From the NCBI GenBank assembly GCA_031378345.1, contig JANNDY010000147.1:28505-92504 (forward strand): 64,000 nt of DNA, read 5' to 3'. A program made the position numbers and the translations under genes. The stretch's first letter is position 1; each line of letters begins with the position of its first letter. Origin of the DNA: Emticicia sp031378345. Lineage in GTDB: Bacteria > Bacteroidota > Bacteroidia > Cytophagales > Spirosomataceae. The notes beneath the pieces are model-generated. The model ran no database searches. It saw only the letters and a list, made by a program, of their open reading frames with translations, and was not told the DNA's origin. This document shows positions 59,090 to 64,000 of this stretch, in pieces.

Positions 59090-59316
59090 AAGTCCAAAGG
59101 ACTTGAACCGCTACGGCGGACCGTTTAAATAGCCCTGAGTTAAACTCAGGGTTAAAATTTAAAATATATCCCAACCCCGAAGTGGGTTGAACAACTAAAT
59201 ATAAATAGAAAGAGTTCAACCCACTTTGGGGTTGGCAATTCTACATTTTTGTTTCCCCGATTTGCAATCGGGGCTATTTAAACGGTCCGCCGTAGCGGTT
59301 CAAGTCTTTCAGACTT
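59090..59316. repeat. 227-bp nested palindromic element, MITE-like
   Basis: Outer arms of 35 bp (59101-59135 and 59271-59305) are perfect inverted repeats, rich in CCGCTACGGCGGACCG. Each end carries its own small hairpin (AAGTCC-AAA-GGACTT at 59090 and AAGTCT-TTC-AGACTT at 59302). Inside lie CCCTGAGT-TAA-ACTCAGGG (59133-59151), a 22-bp arm pair with one mismatch (59171-59192 / 59214-59235) and CCCCGATT-TGC-AATCGGGG (59255-59273). No open frame is present. The arrangement resembles a small non-autonomous mobile or folded-RNA element. Confidence 0.8.
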
Positions 59317-59325
59317 TTTACTTCT

Positions 59326-60399
59326 TTAATTATTTACTTCAAAAGTACCTTTATCAATTTCGATAATATAACTTTTTCCACCAACATTATTGATGGCATC
59401 GACTACTTTTTGAGGGTTGTTGGGTGCATATACAAACATACATCCCCCCCCGCCCGAACCGTTGATTTTTCCGCCTAAAGCACCTGCATTCATTGCTGCC
59501 GCAAGCATTTTTTCTATTTTTGGTGTAGAAATCTGTAATACATCTCGCAAAATGCTGTGGTGTTCGGTCAAAAGACTTCCTAAAACTTCATCGGTCATTT
59601 TGTTGGTTTTGAAAAGTTGCAAGGCTTCTCGCAAAATATCTCTGTTTCGTAGTGTTCCTACTAATAAAGTATAATCGTCTTCATTCAAAATAGCTTGCAA
59701 ACTTTCCTTTTCGTATGAATCGAAATCATGCAATGAGAAAGTTGGTAAATCTTGCCTAATCTTATCAATCAATGCTAAACGAGCAAATTTGGCACGTTTG
59801 AGTACATTAATTGTATCTTTTGGTTCGCAAGAATCCGCCAAAACGAATGTTCCAAGATTGGGTTGAAGAGCCTCAGCAGTGGTTTGTGGGTCGAATTCAA
59901 GATATACAGCTTTGCCGATTGCCGTAGAAAGATGGTCCATCATTCCGCCTGGCTCGCCAAATTCTACAACTTCTGCTTGAAATGCCATTTCGCCTAATTC
60001 TTTGGCAGAAAATTCTTTTGGAACATCAGCCATTTTCGACAAAAAATGTATCCAAGTTACCAATAAAGCCGACGAACTCGAAGTGCCAGAATTGATTGGA
60101 ATATTTCCTCTGACGGTACATTCCAAGCCTTTTGAAAAACTTAAACCCTTATCTATAAGTACATTATAGCCACTTCTAAAATAATCTCTTTTCTGTTCAT
60201 AATTCATTCTATGTTCCGAAACTTCCATTTTTAGTTCAGAATCAATGTCAGGTAAATGAATAATAATTTGATTATCAATACGATGTTCGCCAGTCATTTC
60301 GACACGGCGAGAAATGGCTGCCGCAATGACGGGCAAGCCTAAATAATCTTGGTGTTCGCCAAAAAGGCATATTCTGCCAGGAGTTGAAATTGTTAGCAT
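59326..60399 (-). CDS. GHMP-superfamily sugar kinase
   Basis: This 357-residue protein has the N-terminal substrate motif PGRICLFGEHQDYLGLPV, the ATP motif PINSGTSSSSALLV and the C-terminal GGKINGSGGGGCMFVYA. The HQDY wording is galactokinase-like, but the overall length is shorter and fits kinases of heptose, glucuronate or related sugars. It phosphorylates a hydroxyl group of a small substrate in the cytoplasm. It begins 13 bp after mazF on the same strand and could be co-transcribed with that toxin module. The ATG at 60399 was chosen because MLTISTPGRICLFGEH fits family starts. Confidence 0.85.
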   Translation of the reverse strand: MLTISTPGRICLFGEHQDYLGLPVIAAAISRRVEMTGEHRIDNQIIIHLPDIDSELKMEVSEHRMNYEQKRDYFRSGYNVLIDKGLSFSKGLECTVRGNIPINSGTSSSSALLVTWIHFLSKMADVPKEFSAKELGEMAFQAEVVEFGEPGGMMDHLSTAIGKAVYLEFDPQTTAEALQPNLGTFVLADSCEPKDTINVLKRAKFARLALIDKIRQDLPTFSLHDFDSYEKESLQAILNEDDYTLLVGTLRNRDILREALQLFKTNKMTDEVLGSLLTEHHSILRDVLQISTPKIEKMLAAAMNAGALGGKINGSGGGGCMFVYAPNNPQKVVDAINNVGGKSYIIEIDKGTFEVNN

Positions 60400-60412
60400 T
60401 ACGGATGAGTTG

Positions 60413-60772
60413 TTACAGAAAATCAAAGACAATTTTCAAATTATCAATAATAGTTTTTCTAATTAATGAGTCATTGATTTGTCCAATTTTTTTAATGAAA
60501 CGGCTATTATCAATTGCTCTAATTTGGTCAATTAGTATATCGGAAGGTTCATTCAAACCTGTTTCGTCAGCGATTTCGTCAAGATTAACTCTTAATATTT
60601 TTGCTTCAAATGTTACATTTGTAGTAATTGGCAAAACTATGGTAGAGCCATGGGTTTTATTGAGAAAATTAGACTGAAAAACTACCACAGGGCGAGTTTT
60701 TCCAGCCTCCGTTCCAAAACGTGGATTAAGGTCTGCAAGCCAAATTTCCCATTTTTTATTATTCAAAATCAT
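60413..60772 (-). CDS. mazF: MazF/PemK-type mRNA interferase toxin
   Basis: This 119-residue protein has the PemK/MazF core: EIWLADLNPRFGTEAGKTRPVVV (first strands and the GxE-x-x-K-x-R-P motif), then HGSTIVLPITTN and DQIRAIDNSRFIKKIGQI. It should cleave mRNA at a short sequence. The gene overlaps the upstream antitoxin gene by 14 bp. The GHMP kinase gene follows closely. Confidence 0.9.
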   Translation of the reverse strand: MILNNKKWEIWLADLNPRFGTEAGKTRPVVVFQSNFLNKTHGSTIVLPITTNVTFEAKILRVNLDEIADETGLNEPSDILIDQIRAIDNSRFIKKIGQINDSLIRKTIIDNLKIVFDFL

Positions 60773-60992
60773 CTTCTAAGTCTTCAAATTCTCTTAAAAC
60801 TTCCTGAGACGATGTACGTACCAAAGCCGATTCGTAAGAAAGTTGTTGAGCAATTTTCATACGTTTTTTTACTTTGTTATAATAATCAATTGCTTCGTTG
60901 ATGTACGAATTGCGGGACTGTTTTTTTTCTTTCAGTAAGGCTTCGGTTTCCTGAAAAATATGCTCGTCGAGTTTGAGTGAAAGGCTAATCAT
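60759..60992 (-). CDS. antitoxin partner of MazF, ribbon-helix-helix type
   Basis: This 77-residue protein has an N-terminal ribbon-helix-helix pattern (ISLSLKLDEHIFQETEALLKE, then SRNSYINEAIDYY). The acidic C-terminus (EVLREFEDLEDDFE) would occupy the toxin. It is the first gene of the module, and its -7 element is at 61017-61024. It is not an AbrB-type MazE, so the pair is a MazF with an RHH antitoxin. Confidence 0.82.
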   Translation of the reverse strand: MISLSLKLDEHIFQETEALLKEKKQSRNSYINEAIDYYNKVKKRMKIAQQLSYESALVRTSSQEVLREFEDLEDDFE

Positions 60993-61016
60993 TTTGGTAT
61001 TACTTTTTTGATACTA

Positions 61017-61024
61017 CAAATATA
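61017..61024 (-). promoter_or_regulatory. -7 element of the MazF module
   Basis: On the minus strand this reads TATATTTG, 24 bp before the antitoxin ATG. GTAT/ATAC half-sites around it (for example 60997-61014) could be the antitoxin's operator. Confidence 0.45.
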
Positions 61025-61035
61025 ATACTAAAAAT

Positions 61036-61068
61036 AAAGCCTTGCAAGAATATCTTACAAGGCTTTTT
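61036..61068. terminator. intrinsic terminator of the MFS gene
   Basis: AAAGCCTTG and CAAGGCTTT form the lower stem, and AAG/CTT extends it past one mismatch around the loop AATAT. It is followed by T-rich sequence on both strands. Confidence 0.8.
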
Positions 61069-61087
61069 CCGAAAAAAATCTTACAAA

Positions 61088-62449
61088 TTACGCCTGTGTT
61101 GGTTTGTTATTTTTTTGCCAGAAATAAAGAATTGCAAAAGCAACAATCAATATTGCTGGAAATAGCACCATTGTACTTAGGGTTGCTTGACCTGCGGCTA
61201 ATTCCATTTCGTCGCCAACTTTACCAAGTGCGGTTTGTTCTACTTTTGCAGAATCAATCCAACGACCAATGATTGGTTGGAAAATTGAAGTAGAGAACAT
61301 ACCTACGCCACCCAAAATTGACATTCCTAATGCACCGCTCAAAGGCACTTTTTCAGCAATAAAACCAATCATATTTGGCCAGAAAAGAGCTACGCCACAA
61401 GCAAAAAATATAGCTGCTACATAAGTCATTGTGCCTGTTTGTGTACTAAACAAGTAAACACCAATAGTTGCCAAAACTGCCGAACCTAAAAGTACGCCTG
61501 TTTGGTCGAATTTCTCAACGATTGGCCCTGCAAAATACCTGATTACAGCCATTAAGCCAGTAACTAATGCCAAAATAATCATCGGACTTGCACCTGATTT
61601 TGACATAATTAAACCTGTCCATTGTTGTGGGCCAAATTCTGAGATTGCAGTAAGTGCCATGCAACTGAACATAAATAAGTATAGAACCCCAAATGATAAG
61701 TAAACACCAACAAGAGCTACTAACAAACCTCCATAATAAAAATATTGACTATTTTCTGTGAAGAAGTTAGTGTATCCAAAAATACCACTCAAATAAGGGA
61801 CAAGTGTTAAAACTGCTGAGACAATAAATAATGGCATTGCTTTTTTAAGTGAAGCATTTACTTCTGTTCCTCCACTACTATTTGATTTCGGAAATTCTTG
61901 TCCCCAAAATAAATACGCATAAATTAATGTAGGAATCAAAATTACCCAAATTTGTAATTGCCAGCCCAAATTAGCATCAGTCATAAACTTAGAGATTAGG
62001 CTGCCTACTACAATTCCACCAGGAAACCACATGTGAAAACGATTCAACATTTTGCTCATTTGAGAGCCAGAATAAGCATCTGCAATCATTGGGTTACAAG
62101 CAGCTTCCGTACAACCATTACCAATTCCAATCAAAAAAGTCGAAACCAAAAGTCCAGTATAGCCACCTAAAATGCCAGGATAAAGTGTCAAAAGGATACC
62201 TAAAGCATGACAAACGAAGGCAATCATCATGATTTTTTTAGGGCCCATTGTGTGATAAACAAGTCCTCCAACAATCATTGCAATTGGAAAACCTAAAAAC
62301 CACATTGAATTGATAAAGCCAAGTTGCTCGGCAGATAGATTAAAATCTGTAGCTAATTGAGGTAAGATTCCTGCACGAATACTAAATGAGAAAGCCGTCG
62401 TGATAAGTGCGAAGCAACTTCCAAGAAAAAGGCGATTTTGATTAACCAT
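61088..62449 (-). CDS. MFS sugar transporter, FucP/NagP-like
   Basis: This 453-residue protein has about 12 membrane segments. The loop between helices 2 and 3 has GGLVYHTMGPKKIMM. Helix 4 has STFLIGIGNGCTEAACNPMIADAY, the conserved pattern of fucose/N-acetylglucosamine:H+ symporters of Bacteroidota. The segment AISEFGPQQWTGLIMSKSG is also typical of that group. It probably imports a sugar or nucleoside. The divergent Gfo/Idh/MocA oxidoreductase gene would be a natural partner for catabolism of the same substrate. Confidence 0.85.
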   Translation of the reverse strand: MVNQNRLFLGSCFALITTAFSFSIRAGILPQLATDFNLSAEQLGFINSMWFLGFPIAMIVGGLVYHTMGPKKIMMIAFVCHALGILLTLYPGILGGYTGLLVSTFLIGIGNGCTEAACNPMIADAYSGSQMSKMLNRFHMWFPGGIVVGSLISKFMTDANLGWQLQIWVILIPTLIYAYLFWGQEFPKSNSSGGTEVNASLKKAMPLFIVSAVLTLVPYLSGIFGYTNFFTENSQYFYYGGLLVALVGVYLSFGVLYLFMFSCMALTAISEFGPQQWTGLIMSKSGASPMIILALVTGLMAVIRYFAGPIVEKFDQTGVLLGSAVLATIGVYLFSTQTGTMTYVAAIFFACGVALFWPNMIGFIAEKVPLSGALGMSILGGVGMFSTSIFQPIIGRWIDSAKVEQTALGKVGDEMELAAGQATLSTMVLFPAILIVAFAILYFWQKNNKPTQA

Positions 62450-62678
62450 GTTATTAAAGAGGTTTAAGGGTTTTGAATAGATTGAAGCGTAAAAATAGCT
62501 TATTTAAAAAAAAATCAAAAGAAAATACTATTTTTAATTGTTGATTCGACACTTTTTCAGAAATTTGGAGGAGAATAGGAAGTAAATCAATTAGCCACGA
62601 AGACACAAAGGCTCAAAGTCGGCATAACTTGCCCGATTCATTCAACATTAATCATTATACATTTATCATTATTAAATT

Positions 62679-63824
62679 ATGGCTCGTAAAATCCGAATAG
62701 GAATGGTGGGCGGTGGACGTGGGGCATTTATTGGAGGTGTTCATCGTATTGCTGCTGCCATTGATGGCGAAATCGAATTAGTTGGTGGAGCATTTAGCTC
62801 AACTCCCGAAAAATCAAAAGCATCGGGCGAAGACCTCATGCTTGACCCTGCTCGCTGTTATGGCGATTTCAAGGAAATGATTCAGAAAGAAAAGCGTCGC
62901 AAAGACCGCATGGACGCAATTGCTATCGTTACGCCCAACCACATGCACTTTGCTCCTGCAAAAATGGCTTTGGAAAATGGTTTTCATGTAATTTGTGATA
63001 AACCTGTCTGTTTCACTATTTCGGAAGCAAAAAAACTGAAAGAACTGGTCGAAAAAACAGGTTTGACTTTTGCTCTCACGCACAACTATACAGGCTATCC
63101 CATGATAAAGCAAGCCAAAGCAATGATAAATGCAGGGGCTATTGGCAAAATCCGTAAAGTTGTCGTAGAATATCCACAAGGTTGGTTGTCGTTTCCTGAA
63201 GAACAAAAAGGAACAAACAAACAAGCTGAATGGCGTACAGACCCAAAACGCTCGGGCATTGCAGGTGCGGTGGGCGACATTGGCACGCACGCCGAAAACT
63301 TGGCAGAATATGTTACAGGCTTGAAAATCACCGAACTTTGTGCCGACGTAACAACTTTTGTAGAAGGTCGCCTTTTGGACGATGATGCCAACGTATTGCT
63401 TCACTTTGATAATGGAGCAAAAGGGATTTTGCTTTGTAGCCAAATCTCAAATGGCGAGCAAAATGGTCTGAATATAAAAGTGTATGGCGAACTTGGAAGT
63501 TTGTTTTGGCACCAAGAAACGCCGCAATATTTGAAACATAAATCAATTGACGGACAAAGAATTTTTGAACCTTCGGTTGGCGATTTATATGAAAGTGCCA
63601 AAGTAAGTTCACGTATTCCATTTGGTCATCCAGAAGGTTATTTGGAGGCTTTTGCTAATATTTACAAAAATTTTGCACGAACGGTTCGTAAAAGAATGAA
63701 CAACGAAACGCCAAACGAATTTGACTTAGATTTCCCAACAATTGATGACGGAATTAGAGGAATGTTGTTTGTGAAGGCGGTGGTAAAGTCGGGGAGGTCG
63801 AATACTAAGTGGGTGAAAGTATAA
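62679..63824 (+). CDS. Gfo/Idh/MocA-family oxidoreductase
   Basis: This 381-residue protein has a Rossmann domain (RIGMVGGGRGAFIGGVHRIAA) and the family motif CDKPVCFTISEAK in place of the usual EKP. The C-terminal GFO_IDH_MocA_C domain contains GDIGTHAENLAEYVTG, which carries the catalytic-type aspartate and histidine. It is expected to oxidise or reduce a sugar or inositol derivative with NAD(P). It is divergent from the MFS transporter gene with a 229-bp gap, in which CACGAAGACACAAAGG is a low-complexity repeat (62595-62610). Confidence 0.9.
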   Translation: MARKIRIGMVGGGRGAFIGGVHRIAAAIDGEIELVGGAFSSTPEKSKASGEDLMLDPARCYGDFKEMIQKEKRRKDRMDAIAIVTPNHMHFAPAKMALENGFHVICDKPVCFTISEAKKLKELVEKTGLTFALTHNYTGYPMIKQAKAMINAGAIGKIRKVVVEYPQGWLSFPEEQKGTNKQAEWRTDPKRSGIAGAVGDIGTHAENLAEYVTGLKITELCADVTTFVEGRLLDDDANVLLHFDNGAKGILLCSQISNGEQNGLNIKVYGELGSLFWHQETPQYLKHKSIDGQRIFEPSVGDLYESAKVSSRIPFGHPEGYLEAFANIYKNFARTVRKRMNNETPNEFDLDFPTIDDGIRGMLFVKAVVKSGRSNTKWVKV

Positions 63825-63903
63825 TTTTGAATGAGTGAATGATAGAATGAGTGAATAAAAAAATCGTAATTATTTGGGTACGTAAATTGCATTAGTAAAA
63901 ATA

Positions 63904-64000
63904 ATGACATTAGAATCAGAAATATCATCCTTAAAAATTCTTGTTAGCAGTTTGCTTTCAAGAGTGTCTCAATTAGAATCAGAAAATTCTGCTTTGAGAG
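63904..64000 (+). CDS. start of a possible IS66-like transposase (truncated at window edge)
   Basis: The frame runs off the window after 32 codons. It starts MTLESEISSLKILVSSLLSRV and continues QLESENSALR. A leucine-rich coiled coil of this kind, with an SLLSRV-x-QLE-x-EN pattern, is typical of the N-terminus of IS66-type transposases. Too little is visible to be sure, because any coiled-coil protein could begin this way. Confidence 0.35.
   Translation, partial: MTLESEISSLKILVSSLLSRVSQLESENSALR

Overview
This 64-kb window is AT-rich DNA from a member of the Bacteroidota, most likely the Cytophagales (Emticicia/Arcicella/Runella-like; the genus is inference). The evidence is promoters of the Bacteroidota type (TTTG-N19-TAnnTTTG) ahead of several genes, a PorX regulator and two secreted proteins with type IX secretion (T9SS) C-terminal sorting domains, TonB receptors with carboxypeptidase-regulatory-like plug extensions, a DUF2723 membrane protein, and HisKA_3 and LytS/LytTR two-component systems. 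No rRNA, tRNA or CRISPR array was seen. The only mobile-element signal is a possible transposase start at the right edge.

Layout. 1-4.4 kb: the end of a TPR histidine kinase, a Septu-like ATPase/HNH defence pair and a superoxide dismutase. 4.4-10.3 kb: a TonB receptor with two palindromic operators, DNA topoisomerase IV subunit A, a PspC-like protein and a cold-shock protein. 10.4-13.3 kb: a four-gene module (small acidic-tailed protein, seven-helix membrane protein, histidine kinase, NarL-type regulator). 13.4-17 kb: RidA-like protein, GrpE, DnaJ and an AbiEii/HigA-like toxin-antitoxin pair. 17-20.3 kb: an MFS/SDR/zinc-dehydrogenase catabolic operon. 20.5-27.3 kb: DUF2723 protein, a lipoprotein, and a ZnuD-like TonB receptor and lipoprotein that share a TGCAA-N5-TTGCA operator. 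27.4-35.4 kb: secreted alkylsulfatase-like enzyme, 5'-nucleotidase, YhhN, DUF2721, YegD-type Hsp70, HxlR regulator and molybdopterin oxidoreductase.

35.5-54 kb is a cell-surface and secretion region. Two paralogous reprolysin-like metalloproteases with fibronectin-III repeats and T9SS tails flank a LytTR regulatory locus. That locus encodes a LytS-type kinase and LytTR regulator on one strand. On the other strand are a secreted L7/L12-like protein, two tail-fibre-like secreted proteins (one frameshifted) and a stand-alone LytTR protein. An outer-membrane barrel protein, PorX and KdsB follow. 54-64 kb holds a LysM/RlpA-like protein, small hypotheticals, a HigBA-type and a MazEF-type toxin-antitoxin pair, TIGR02757 protein, an M28 peptidase, a GHMP kinase, an MFS sugar-type transporter and a Gfo/Idh/MocA oxidoreductase.

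The most unexpected non-coding signal is a set of intergenic hairpins. Their arms are made of short AT-rich words that differ from site to site, and they sit beside a few recurring GC-rich cores. One 18-nt core occurs identically three times, and variants reach into two coding sequences. A separate 227-bp nested palindrome lies at 59.1-59.3 kb.

All functional calls come from reading motifs by eye. No database search or structure prediction was run.
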